64,000 nucleotides of DNA, taken from positions 2,604,001-2,668,000 of the forward strand of contig JADJRK010000001.1 in assembly GCA_016712285.1 (NCBI GenBank), given 5' to 3'. A model generated the notes under the pieces. That model saw only the letters and a program-made list of their open reading frames with translations, was not told the DNA's origin and did no database searches. The stretch is from Planctomycetota bacterium. Its GTDB lineage: Bacteria > Planctomycetota > UBA8742 > UBA2392. Position numbers and translations under genes: made by a program. Shown piece by piece: positions 47,500 through 56,784 of the stretch. How positions within the stretch are numbered: position 1 is the first letter of the stretch; each line of letters starts with the position of its first letter.

Positions 47500-50466
47500 A
47501 TGGCGCTTCTGCCGATTGTGCCTACCATGGCCGTGCGCACTGGGAACACGACGTTGGAACAGCATGATTCCGGCTTGCATATCACGCCTTTGCCCCGCAT
47601 CGGGCAGGAGCTTGGTCGTTTCATTATAGAGCGCGAGTTGCCCCGTGGCGGACAGGCCCGCGTGTACCGCGCGTGGCAGACTGACCTGCAGCGCGCTGTC
47701 GCTCTGAAGCTGCTTCCTTCCTCTTATGCATCTGACCAGGAAGCGCTGATCCGGTTTCGGCGCGAAATCGAAAACGTCGCCCGCATCAGCCACCCCAACA
47801 TCGTGCGCGTCTTCGAAGCCGGCGAGATCGAGGGCCATCCCTTCTTTACCATGGACTTCATTGAGGGCCACGACGCCGAAAGCAGCGCGAAACGCGGCCC
47901 GATGGACCCCGACGAAGCGGCCACGATCATCGAAGCCGTGGCCCGAGCCGTCAGCGAGGCGCATAAACAGGGCATCATCCACCGTGACATCAAGCCCGGC
48001 AACATCATCCTGCGCCGCGACGGCACGCCCGTATTGACCGATTTCGGCCTTGCCCAAGACCTTTCGCACAGCGAGCAGCTTACCCAAACGGGCATCAGCA
48101 TGGGCACGCCGGCATATATGTCGCCGGAGCAGGCCCGGGGCGAGCGCAACCGGGTGGGCGTCAAGACCGATGTATTCGCCCTCGGCGCCACGCTTTACAC
48201 GCTGCTGACCGGCAAACGCCCCGTCGAGGGCGAAAGCACCTATGAGTTGATGCTCAAGGTCGCGGAGAGCCAGGGGCCGAAGTGGCCTCGCGCGGCGATT
48301 GAGGACATCCCGCAAGACCTTCGCGCCATCGTAGAGATGGCCATGGCCAACGACCCCGCCAAGCGCTACGAGACCGCCGACGACCTCGCCGACGACCTGG
48401 AACGCTATCTCAGCGGCGAGTGGGTTGTCGCGCGCTCGCGCGGCAAACTGGCGCGCGTCTGGCTGCGCACGCGCCGCTATGTGCCGGTCGCAGCCGTGAT
48501 TGTGGTCGCGCTGGGGCTGGCCGGCGGCATGGTGTACACCGGGCTGAACCCAGGCTTTATCAGCAACAGCGAACCGCCGGTGCTGGACGACCGGGACCTC
48601 CTGTCCAGCGACCCCGACAAACGCGAAGACGTCGAACCGCTGTTCGGCGAAGGCGGCACCTGGAGCCAGCGGGGCGGCACCGTGACCCAGGGCAGTGGCG
48701 GCGAGATCGTGCTGGCCCGCACAGGCACCGAGCCGCTGCTGATTTCGCCCAAAGAACCGGCGTGCTGGGGTGACTTCACCCTGCAATGTGAATTGCGCGT
48801 GCGAGACGTCAGCGGCCCCCTTGAGCTGCTGTTCGGCATGCCTGACAGCCACACGGCCGGGGACACGGCCTACACGATTGCCCTGGGTGAGGGCTCGCGC
48901 GACCGGCTGGAACTGCGCCGCCTTGGCGTGCCGGTGCTCAGCGCCTATCGGCCGGGCACGCGCCCGCTGCTTGAAGCGGGAGTGTGGTACAGGGCGGTGA
49001 TTACGCGCACTGGCCAGGCGCTGTCGTTCTCTTTGTCGGAAGTCGCGCTGCCGGGCAGCGTTGTGACGTTCAGTTTCAATGACATCTTTCCGGCCTTCGC
49101 CGGTGCCGGGCGGCGGTTTGCGGTGCAGGGCGATGTGGCTGAACTGAGCCTGCGCACGGTCAGCGTGAGCCATCGCGACACCCAGCACTCGACCGAGATG
49201 CTGCTTTATTCTGTCGGGCAGTTCGGCGATGCCGAGTTGCGAGTGACCGCGCGACTGACTCTGCCGCTACCCCCACAGGCCGACCCCGCAGAACGCAACG
49301 AACGCGCGGCGCTGCACTTCCTGCGCGCCAGTTGCCGGTTGCAGTTGGGACGGTCCGAAGAAGCGTTCCAAGACTGCACAGCCGCCAAGTCCCTCGTGAG
49401 CGACGCCGACCTGCGTGCGCGCATCTTTCTGCTGGCGTCGGGCATTGAGACCGCTCGCGGCGACGATTCGGCTGCATTGGCACAACTGCGTGTCGCACAA
49501 CTCAGCGCCGGCCTGGCCGGCGAGCTGAACTCATGGCTGCTGCAGGACGCCGCCAATCGCGGCGCGGCCCTTGAGGCTGACGCGCCTGAACGCGCGCTGC
49601 GCTACTTTGAGTTCGTCAGCACGAACGCGCTGGGCAGCCCCGGCCTTGTCTGTGAAGCACTGTACCGCGACGCGCAACTTCGGTTGCGGCTGGCAGATAC
49701 GCAACCCGAAGCAGCAGATCGACTTCGGGCCGAGGCGCTGTCATCGCTTGAGCGTATCGAAGGCGGCACGTACCTGCGCTTCGGGGCCACGTACGCGCCC
49801 GCTATGGCCATGCTCTTTACGCTGCACATGGACGACCCGGCCGCTTCGCCCGACGCAATTTCAGAAGCCGCCGACTGGATGACAGCCACGGTCGACGGCT
49901 ATGGCGTCGATAACAGCGTGCTCGCCATGCCGCTTGTGCGCGCTGCCTGGTACGGCCGGCTGATGTCGTCCGGCATCGATGTGGACCCGGCCCGCCGTGC
50001 GGCAACCTGGCTTCAGGCCGCGCAACGCGCCGGCGCAGACGAGACGTGGGTGTTGCTGCTGCGGGCCATGGCCGCAACAGAACGGCCCGAACTTTACGGC
50101 AGCAGCGAGGCGCGCATCAAGCTGTGGCGCGAAGCAGCCGAAGTGCTGAAAGCCGATGAGCCCCTGCACACCCTGCCCGCGGCCCTGGCCGAGTTCTTTC
50201 TTGGCAGCGCAATCGACCGCGACGACCAGACGCGTCGCGAGGCCAACCTGCGGCGCGCACTGCGCATCGGGCGCAAAGACCACGCGGGCCACTGGTTTGC
50301 TGGTGCGGGCTGGGAAGAGTTCGCGGACTACTGCGTCGGCCTTTACAGCCAGAATGACCGGCTGCGGGCCACGGAACTGCTTGAGAAAGCCGCCGCCGCG
50401 CCAAACGCCGGCGACCTGAAACTGCTGGCGACCCGGGCCGCGGCATGGCTCCCGATCCCGCGCTAG
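47500..50466 (+). CDS. Transmembrane Ser/Thr protein kinase with extracytoplasmic lectin-like and TPR-like regions
   Basis: 988 residues. A Hanks-type kinase (~38-300): Gly loop 'ELPRGGQARVYRA', Lys70 (VALKLL), catalytic loop HRDIKPGN with Asp163, DFG at Asp181, 'GTPAYMSPEQA' activation segment. A transmembrane helix follows at ~327-349. The outer part begins with a concanavalin-like beta domain (~370-570; 'CWGDFTLQCELRVRDVSGPLELLF' in part), then Ala/Arg-rich helical TPR-like repeats to the end. Such kinases of PVC bacteria are thought to sense outside signals. ATG at 47500; an alternative is 47527. First gene of a coupled operon. Confidence 0.93.
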   Translation: MALLPIVPTMAVRTGNTTLEQHDSGLHITPLPRIGQELGRFIIERELPRGGQARVYRAWQTDLQRAVALKLLPSSYASDQEALIRFRREIENVARISHPNIVRVFEAGEIEGHPFFTMDFIEGHDAESSAKRGPMDPDEAATIIEAVARAVSEAHKQGIIHRDIKPGNIILRRDGTPVLTDFGLAQDLSHSEQLTQTGISMGTPAYMSPEQARGERNRVGVKTDVFALGATLYTLLTGKRPVEGESTYELMLKVAESQGPKWPRAAIEDIPQDLRAIVEMAMANDPAKRYETADDLADDLERYLSGEWVVARSRGKLARVWLRTRRYVPVAAVIVVALGLAGGMVYTGLNPGFISNSEPPVLDDRDLLSSDPDKREDVEPLFGEGGTWSQRGGTVTQGSGGEIVLARTGTEPLLISPKEPACWGDFTLQCELRVRDVSGPLELLFGMPDSHTAGDTAYTIALGEGSRDRLELRRLGVPVLSAYRPGTRPLLEAGVWYRAVITRTGQALSFSLSEVALPGSVVTFSFNDIFPAFAGAGRRFAVQGDVAELSLRTVSVSHRDTQHSTEMLLYSVGQFGDAELRVTARLTLPLPPQADPAERNERAALHFLRASCRLQLGRSEEAFQDCTAAKSLVSDADLRARIFLLASGIETARGDDSAALAQLRVAQLSAGLAGELNSWLLQDAANRGAALEADAPERALRYFEFVSTNALGSPGLVCEALYRDAQLRLRLADTQPEAADRLRAEALSSLERIEGGTYLRFGATYAPAMAMLFTLHMDDPAASPDAISEAADWMTATVDGYGVDNSVLAMPLVRAAWYGRLMSSGIDVDPARRAATWLQAAQRAGADETWVLLLRAMAATERPELYGSSEARIKLWREAAEVLKADEPLHTLPAALAEFFLGSAIDRDDQTRREANLRRALRIGRKDHAGHWFAGAGWEEFADYCVGLYSQNDRLRATELLEKAAAAPNAGDLKLLATRAAAWLPIPR

Positions 50467-50506
50467 CTCACGCCTGAAATCCGGCCCCGAAACGCGCAAT
50501 CCGCGC

Positions 50507-50518
50507 TACACTCGCCCC
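50507..50518 (+). promoter_or_regulatory. Putative -10 box directly before the 201-residue protein gene
   Basis: TACACT (50507-50512) ends 6 bases before the ATG at 50519, with no Shine-Dalgarno sequence. It may be an internal promoter of the kinase operon producing a leaderless message. Confidence 0.35.
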
Positions 50519-51124
50519 ATGGCCAAGACTACACGTGATTCCGGACCGCGGCCGGCAGCCTTGATCGTGACTCGCGAGCCGTGGCTTCCATCGGCGGGCG
50601 GCGCCGAACTGGCCGCCGCCCTGCGCGAAGACCTGGGCGAGCTGCTGGGCTCGCTGCGTCTTCGCATTGAGCCCGCCCCCGACGCGACCGCAGCCGACAT
50701 CGTGCGCATCTTTCACCGTGAGAAGCGCCCGCTGTTGCTGGCGTTTTCAGATGTGCCGGCACTGCCGGCACTCTCAGTGGAGGGCGCGCTCGAAGAACTG
50801 GTTGAAAACGCCGTCGTCGTCGGCCCTTGCGCAGACGGCGCCGTCTACCTGCTGGGGCTGGCGCCGGGGCTGGATGACGACATCGTCCAGCAACTGGCCG
50901 AAGCCGCCTGCGGCCCCGCCCAGGACGCACTTGGCGCCGTCACCGACACCGTGGATGTCGAGGACCTGCCGGTAGTTCTGCTGCCGCCATGGATGCGGAT
51001 CGGAAGTGACAAAGACCTTTCCTTTGCAGAGAACGTCGCACGTCTTAGCCTGATGAGTGAGGACGGCGAAGAAGACTTCCTGGCCGACAGGCTGAGACTG
51101 TGGTTTGAGCGCCATGCGACCTGA
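50519..51124 (+). CDS. DUF2064-like (degenerate GT-A glycosyltransferase) protein
   Basis: 201 residues. The middle and C-terminal part reads like the TIGR04282/DUF2064 glycosyltransferase family: 'LLLAFSDVPALPALS' fits their nucleotide-sugar GSDxPxL motif and 'VVGPCADGAVYLLGL' fits 'GPAxDGGYYLIGL'. The N-terminal KTRL-type signature of the family is not present, so activity is doubtful. The match is by eye and moderate. The gene follows the kinase by 52 bases and overlaps the next by 11, so it is tied into an operon of signalling and exported proteins. Confidence 0.6.
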   Translation: MAKTTRDSGPRPAALIVTREPWLPSAGGAELAAALREDLGELLGSLRLRIEPAPDATAADIVRIFHREKRPLLLAFSDVPALPALSVEGALEELVENAVVVGPCADGAVYLLGLAPGLDDDIVQQLAEAACGPAQDALGAVTDTVDVEDLPVVLLPPWMRIGSDKDLSFAENVARLSLMSEDGEEDFLADRLRLWFERHAT

Positions 51125-53906
51125 CCGGACATTGCGTGTGCTGCTGGCAACCTTGCTGCTGTGCGCGGCGCCGGTCACCTATGTCATCTTGAACGCGCAG
51201 GCTGTGATCCGGATTCGTTCGTCGGGCAACAGTTCGCCCACGGGCGCCGGCCAGGACGCGCAGCCCAAAGTCGATGCCGTCCCGCCCATCGAGCCGACCC
51301 CCGAAGAAGCCGTTCGTATCCACGATTTGATTGAGCAACTGGGTGCGCCGCGCATGGCACAGCGCGACCGCGCCATGGGCGAACTTGCCCAGTATGAGGC
51401 GCGCGCGTTGGGCCAGATTCGCAAAGCGCTGACCCATGACGACGACGAAATTGCATGGCGCTGCGCCCTGCTGGATGAAGTGATCCAGAGCCGGCAGGGC
51501 GAGCTGTTTCTCGCGGCACGCAAGCTGAACCTGAGCATAGCTGAGCTGAACGCTCACCTTGCGTCCGACGATATCGGCCCGTTGCTGAATATTCTCAAGT
51601 CACGCGGCCAGCCGGGCATGGATACCGTCTGGGCCCGGGTACTGGGGCGCGTGGCGGGCCAGCCGCGACTCTTCACGGCGGCTGAATTGTGCCGCCAGAT
51701 TGAGGGCGACACCGGGTATGGCAACGCAGTGGTGCGGTGTTCGCAGCAGTACGCAGGGCAGGGGAATGGACACAACCTGATGATGCTGCTGGTGCTGATG
51801 CCGCCCGGCGAAGCCGAAGACACGATCGAAGCGCTGGCCCGCATCCGCTACGCGGAAGCCGCAAATGCCGCGATGCTTGAACAGGTCCTGTCCGCCGCCA
51901 CAGCTTTCCGCGGTGTGTATGCGCCGCGGCAGGTGTTCGCGGCGCGCGGCGGCCGGCCCATGCCCAATGTGCCCGAACCCGATGGCGCGGCGGAGCTGCG
52001 GCTGGCACTGGCGTTGCAGATGAGCGGGCCGTGCACGGCAGACGAACTGGCGGGCGCAGGCCTGCCGCCCGCGGAACAGATGACATCGCTAGTGCTTGCC
52101 TCGTGGTTGCGGCTGCTGGCGCGTTCGGGTCTTCAGGACAGGCTGGAAAACACACTGTTGGCGATGCTGGCGGGCGGCGGCAACGCTCGCCTCGCCGCGG
52201 GCGCATGGGCGTCGGCGGCGCCGGTACAGGATGTCATCGCGGTGTTTGACAGCCTGCCGATCGAGTCGCAGCTTGCCGTACTCGACACCTGGTGGATTGA
52301 GCCGCGCGAGCCGCAGGCGCTTCACGGCTTCCTGCTGACCCTGGCGGACAATCCCGAGCCCGCCCTGCGCGGCGCGGCGCTGAGTTCATTGGCGCAGTAC
52401 CGCGCGCCATCCACGGTGCGCAAGCTGGTGGCATCGGCACGTGCGCACGCCGACACAGCGCTATGGGCGCTGCTGGCCCTGCGGCCGATGGCGGACCTGC
52501 TTGCCACGGCTGACCCGCAGGGGCTGGCCGCGCTTTGCCAGGACTTTGCCGCGACACCGACCGCGTTGCGCCCCACTATGGCCTCAATCCTGGTCGCCAG
52601 TGCCGACGCCGGCGCTGACGCGGCACTGCTGGCGCAGTGGCGAACCCGGCTGCCACGCAACGAGCTGGGTGTGGCCATGATGCTGTTCGCGCGCGATACC
52701 AGCACACCCGCCGGTGCCTGGAGCGCCGCGCTGGCGCTGCGCGAGCAGGCGACCGGCAGCAGCTCGGGCACATGGCTTCAGGACGCGTCGTCACAGGCCG
52801 ACCTGGTGATGCTGCGCACGCTGCTGGCATCCGACCACGAGACCGGGTTCGCGTTGATTGCCGCGATTGCATCCGACGTCGCCGACGCCAACCGCACGCA
52901 GGCCATGATGGCGCTTTCGCTGGCTAACCGCGAGTCGGCCCTGGTTACCGATTGGCTCAAGCGCTTTTCCGGCGAGATACCAGACCCGCAAGCCGGCCAG
53001 ATCGGCTGGGCGTTAGCCACCAGCCAGAGCGAGGCTGCGCGGCAGTTCCGGCGCACGGCGCTGCAACAGGGGCCGACCTCGCCCAACCTGGGCTGGGTGC
53101 TGGTGTCGATGAAGATGAAACGCTGTCCCGAGATCAGCCTGGAAGAGCTGTACCGGGTGGTGGCCGAAACGCCCGAGGGCGCCCGCGACTTCAGCTATGC
53201 GTGGGAGTGGGCACCGTCCAGCGTTCCTGCTGTCGCCGCGCGCAATATTGTGACTGCACATCTGTTCGGTGATTCGCAAGGCGCCATCGACGCGGTGCTG
53301 GGCCTGTGGATCAGGCGCAGCGGCGTGGACGTGCTGGATGTGCTGTACGGCAAGTCCAGCGACCCGGTGCCCCGCGACGCCGCCCAGATTCTGGCCACGG
53401 CGCTGCTGGGTGACGCCGCGCGGGCCGGCGCGATCCTTTCGGCGACGCAATCACGCGAAGACGGCAGCAACTGGGCCGCACTGCGGCTATCGAGGGCATG
53501 GCTTGGATTGCTGCCCGGCCCGGAAAACGGGCGCCTCGTGAACGCCGCACGCGCCGACGCCGACAGCATCTGGGGCGCGCTGCAACTCGCGAATCTTGCC
53601 GATGCGGGCGACGCGAATGCCCTGCGGCGCATTCTTGACCAGCTCGGACCCGAGCCTGTCCGCTTTCAGCGTGGGGGCACTGCCGGCATTTCCTTCGTCG
53701 ACCGACGCTGGGGCTCGGCACAGATTCAGTACGACGGCGTCGGGGCAGCGCTGCGCAGCGACGAAACGGGTGGCACGCAGCTTCATGCAGACCTGTTGCG
53801 CCACTGGGTTGCCGAAGCGCCGGACACATGGGGTGATTGGTGGCGGTGCCGTCGCGGCCTGCTGCACTGGAACGGCAAGGCCTTTGCGTTCACGGAGTTG
53901 AAGTGA
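51114..53906 (+). CDS. Exported alpha-helical repeat protein of unknown function
   Basis: 930 residues. An N-terminal hydrophobic segment (~6-24) acts as signal or anchor, then a short Ser/Gly/Pro linker. The rest is Ala/Leu-rich helical pairs in HEAT-like style ('AALSSLAQYRAPSTVRKLVASA') with no enzymatic motif I can see. Not recognised as a known family. The ATG at 51114 is preferred to an in-frame TTG at 51105. It overlaps the upstream gene by 11 bases and shares one base with the next start (TGATG), showing tight translational coupling. Confidence 0.7.
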   Translation: MRPDRTLRVLLATLLLCAAPVTYVILNAQAVIRIRSSGNSSPTGAGQDAQPKVDAVPPIEPTPEEAVRIHDLIEQLGAPRMAQRDRAMGELAQYEARALGQIRKALTHDDDEIAWRCALLDEVIQSRQGELFLAARKLNLSIAELNAHLASDDIGPLLNILKSRGQPGMDTVWARVLGRVAGQPRLFTAAELCRQIEGDTGYGNAVVRCSQQYAGQGNGHNLMMLLVLMPPGEAEDTIEALARIRYAEAANAAMLEQVLSAATAFRGVYAPRQVFAARGGRPMPNVPEPDGAAELRLALALQMSGPCTADELAGAGLPPAEQMTSLVLASWLRLLARSGLQDRLENTLLAMLAGGGNARLAAGAWASAAPVQDVIAVFDSLPIESQLAVLDTWWIEPREPQALHGFLLTLADNPEPALRGAALSSLAQYRAPSTVRKLVASARAHADTALWALLALRPMADLLATADPQGLAALCQDFAATPTALRPTMASILVASADAGADAALLAQWRTRLPRNELGVAMMLFARDTSTPAGAWSAALALREQATGSSSGTWLQDASSQADLVMLRTLLASDHETGFALIAAIASDVADANRTQAMMALSLANRESALVTDWLKRFSGEIPDPQAGQIGWALATSQSEAARQFRRTALQQGPTSPNLGWVLVSMKMKRCPEISLEELYRVVAETPEGARDFSYAWEWAPSSVPAVAARNIVTAHLFGDSQGAIDAVLGLWIRRSGVDVLDVLYGKSSDPVPRDAAQILATALLGDAARAGAILSATQSREDGSNWAALRLSRAWLGLLPGPENGRLVNAARADADSIWGALQLANLADAGDANALRRILDQLGPEPVRFQRGGTAGISFVDRRWGSAQIQYDGVGAALRSDETGGTQLHADLLRHWVAEAPDTWGDWWRCRRGLLHWNGKAFAFTELK

Positions 53907-55303
53907 TGAATGCGACGCCGCGGCCCAGCTTTCCTTTCCAGCGCCTGTTCGCGATTGCGGCCTGCGTTGCGGTGCTGCTGTGCGCTTCAACGACCAGCCA
54001 ACGCGCCGAAGATGGCGAGACACCGCTTGCTTATGAACTCACGCGCTTGCGCCAGGCCTGGTTTTTGGGCGACGACAGCGCGGCCGCGGCCAGGCTTGAC
54101 GCGTTGCGCAACGACAACCGCCTGGGCGGCGAACTTCCGCGCTGGGCGGCGTACCTGCGGGCTTGGCTGGCACTGGAAGAGCGAGATCCCCAGACGGCGC
54201 TGGATGCGCTTGAGACCCCGCTGGCAGCGGCCGCTGATGCGCGCGAATACGTGCGCGCCGTGCGCCTGCTGCTGCTGTTTGGCGAAGAACAGTCGGCGCT
54301 GGCACTGGTGCGCCAGGGCATCGTGCGCGCGCCGAACTCGGTGGCGCTGCGGCGCCTTGAGGCCGGCCTGCTATGGCTTTCCGGCAACCATGCCGAAGCA
54401 CTGGACGCCTACATCAGCATCGTCACCCGCGATACCCGCCCGAACTACCCGTATGTAGCCCCGTGGCGCGGACGCTGGCAGGACGCGCCGCCGTTTCCCG
54501 CCGACAAGTCACCGGAAAACCCGCCCGCACCGGTGGAACCGGCAAGGATTGAGCCTTTCGCGGACCTGTTCACGCCGCTGCACTGGTACAGCACGGACCT
54601 TCCGGGCCTCGACCGCTGCATCGCCGAAATGGCCATGGATGCAAAGCATGTGGCAGCGATGACCGTTGACCTGCCAACCCTGGCGCAGGCTGCGCATGCC
54701 GGCCGCGAGAAGGTCAACAACCTGCGCAGCGGCGACGCGGCCGAGCGCGAACAGCTTGAGAACGCAGCCCGAGACGCCGAATTCAAGGCAGCCTGCGCGG
54801 CACGCATCGTGGTCAAGTCGCACCTGGCGGCTGCGCGCTCTGAACAGGCCGAGCAACTCGCGCGCACGGCCCTCGACGCCGCGCCGGACGACATTGCACT
54901 GCTTGACCTGCATGTGCAGGCGCTGGCGCAGCAGGGCCGCGCGGAGGAGTCCCGCAGCGGCCCGATGGCCCGCCTGCGCAGCCTCGCCAACCTGTGGGTC
55001 TACACGACGATGGTGACGCAAGCCGGGCCCCAGAACGAGGCGCCGGACCGTGTGTTTGCCGGTGCGCTCGCGCTGTACCGAATCAACCCCGAAGCCGGGC
55101 GCAAGCAGTTCCAGGAGATCATGACCGTGTTTGGCGCGCCGGATCGCACGACACCGGTGCGACCGGCAGCGCTGGGTTTGTGGCTGTACGCCAGGAATGA
55201 ACCTGAGCCGCACGCGTGTACCTGCAAGAGGCCAGCCGCATCGAAGGCTTTCTGTCCGGGCGCCCGATGCGACCCGAGGCCCAGCCGGCTGAGATTGCAT
55301 TGA
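53906..55303 (+). CDS. Exported TPR-like protein, N-terminal part (probably split by a frameshift)
   Basis: 465 residues as read. A signal peptide (hydrophobic ~15-30, 'FAIAACVAVLLCAS') precedes Ala/Arg/Leu-rich helical repeats of TPR character up to ~430. The last ~29 residues after 'LWLYARNEPEPHA' are Cys/Pro/Arg-rich and unlike the rest, while the -1 frame continues with sensible sequence (see the next gene). I read this as the first half of one ~960-residue protein. The ATG shares its A with the TGA of the preceding gene. Confidence 0.65.
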   Translation: MNATPRPSFPFQRLFAIAACVAVLLCASTTSQRAEDGETPLAYELTRLRQAWFLGDDSAAAARLDALRNDNRLGGELPRWAAYLRAWLALEERDPQTALDALETPLAAAADAREYVRAVRLLLLFGEEQSALALVRQGIVRAPNSVALRRLEAGLLWLSGNHAEALDAYISIVTRDTRPNYPYVAPWRGRWQDAPPFPADKSPENPPAPVEPARIEPFADLFTPLHWYSTDLPGLDRCIAEMAMDAKHVAAMTVDLPTLAQAAHAGREKVNNLRSGDAAEREQLENAARDAEFKAACAARIVVKSHLAAARSEQAEQLARTALDAAPDDIALLDLHVQALAQQGRAEESRSGPMARLRSLANLWVYTTMVTQAGPQNEAPDRVFAGALALYRINPEAGRKQFQEIMTVFGAPDRTTPVRPAALGLWLYARNEPEPHACTCKRPAASKAFCPGARCDPRPSRLRLH

Positions 55304-56784
55304 TTGAGCTGGGCGAAGGAAAAGACGAGGCGTCCGAACCTGAAGACCCCGAGGAAGGCGGCGAGAAGCCCGCGCAGCCCGAAGAAGGCGGCGAGGGCGT
55401 AGACGTGGGCAAGCTGGACCAGAACGCGCACCCGCTGCTGCGGGCCGCGCCCCGTGCCGGCGCCCTGAGCGCTTCGTTGATGGATGCGCGCGGGGTTGTG
55501 TACCGGCTGAGCGGAGCACAGATCTGGGGCAGCTACTATGGCGCGCGGCCGCTGTGGCTGTCGCAGCGCGGCATCCCGGACGGCGAAAAAGCGCTGCAGA
55601 ACGCCCTGTATGAGCTGCCGGCGCGCATCGCCGCCGAAGTACCCGCCGCAGAGCTTGATGCCGCCATTGCCCCCGGCTCGGCGCTGTCGGCATCGCTTTC
55701 GCAGAACCTTGAGTCGTTCGGCGAGTCATTGATGCGCCTCAAGGGCGCACAGGACTGGCAGACCCGCAACAGCGTTACGCAGAAAGCACAGCCCGTGCTG
55801 GGCTTGCTTGAGGCTCGCGCCATACTGCTGCGTGCCCGGCTGCAACGCGACAAGCCGGCCGACCTGAAGGCCCTGGCAGACTGGTTGAATCAGCACCAGT
55901 CGTCTATCGACTTGCGCAAAGCCGCCCGCGCCACCAGTGATGAAGCCTACGTGCTGATGGATCGCGAACGCAAGCAGGCCGCGATCCCTGAAGTGGTGCA
56001 CAGCGGCATCCTGCTGGATGCGGCCCTGCTGCTGGCAAACGCAGGCCTGTACGCGGAGGCCGCGCGGCTGGTCTGGTACAACCGTGACGTGCCGCAGGGC
56101 ATTCACGCGCTTGAGCCGCTGGCAACGCTGGCTGCGATCTTCGCAAACCGCGGCAAAGACGAGATGCTGGCGACACGGCTGAGACTGCTCGCGGCGTCTG
56201 GTCTCATGCAGCAACAGCAGGTTTCGCAAGCCGATAAGCACCTGGTGGTGCTTGAGTTGCCGCAAACGCTGAAGCTGTTGCGCGCGCACGGCACCCCAGC
56301 TGACCTGCTTGCGTACCTTGAGCTGCACATCATCCCGGATGCCGACAGCGAGGTCATGCGCTGGGTCAGCAACCAGTGCCCCGAGCTCAAGGATGCGCCC
56401 GACAGCATGCTGCTGCGCAACGCCAGCGAGGTCAGCACACTCGGCATTTTTGAGGCGACGATTAACTACGCCTCGTGCGCATACGTGCGCGACAGCTGGT
56501 TCAAGATGCTGCAGATCGAGGGCGAGAATACCACGACGCGGCGCTTTGCCGCATGGACGCTTGTCTCAGACCTGGGCGTCAGTCGAACCAGCGGGCGACC
56601 GGCGGGCCTTGCCGACGCAGCTGACGTGGTGATGGGCTGGGTGATGCTGCTGCAGTTGCATGAGCATGACGGGCAGAAGTCGCCGGACGCCCGTGCCCAC
56701 GCGGCCCGGCTTCGCCGCCTGCTGCTGCGCTGCGCCAGCCCGACAGAAGAGCTGGTCAACTTTCATCCTGAGCTGTTCCGCTGA
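55216..56784 (+). CDS. Exported TPR-like protein, C-terminal part (frameshift continuation)
   Basis: 522 residues if read from the GTG at 55216, but it has no signal peptide and no ribosome binding site, and overlaps the preceding gene by 88 bases in the -1 frame. Its first residues (VYLQEASRIEGFLSG) continue the preceding product smoothly if one base is restored near 55211-55216. After a Glu/Pro/Gly-rich acidic linker (~35-65) the rest is helical with TPR-like repeats. Either a single-base loss (mutation or assembly error) split one gene, or the two halves are separately translated. The stop forms TGATCA with the stop of the convergent LuxR gene. Confidence 0.6.
   Translation: MYLQEASRIEGFLSGRPMRPEAQPAEIALIELGEGKDEASEPEDPEEGGEKPAQPEEGGEGVDVGKLDQNAHPLLRAAPRAGALSASLMDARGVVYRLSGAQIWGSYYGARPLWLSQRGIPDGEKALQNALYELPARIAAEVPAAELDAAIAPGSALSASLSQNLESFGESLMRLKGAQDWQTRNSVTQKAQPVLGLLEARAILLRARLQRDKPADLKALADWLNQHQSSIDLRKAARATSDEAYVLMDRERKQAAIPEVVHSGILLDAALLLANAGLYAEAARLVWYNRDVPQGIHALEPLATLAAIFANRGKDEMLATRLRLLAASGLMQQQQVSQADKHLVVLELPQTLKLLRAHGTPADLLAYLELHIIPDADSEVMRWVSNQCPELKDAPDSMLLRNASEVSTLGIFEATINYASCAYVRDSWFKMLQIEGENTTTRRFAAWTLVSDLGVSRTSGRPAGLADAADVVMGWVMLLQLHEHDGQKSPDARAHAARLRRLLLRCASPTEELVNFHPELFR

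Noticed and set aside
47491..49188. Long open frame antisense to the kinase gene
   Set aside because: Long antisense frames are a by-product of third-position GC bias here; the plus strand encodes a complete kinase with all catalytic motifs.
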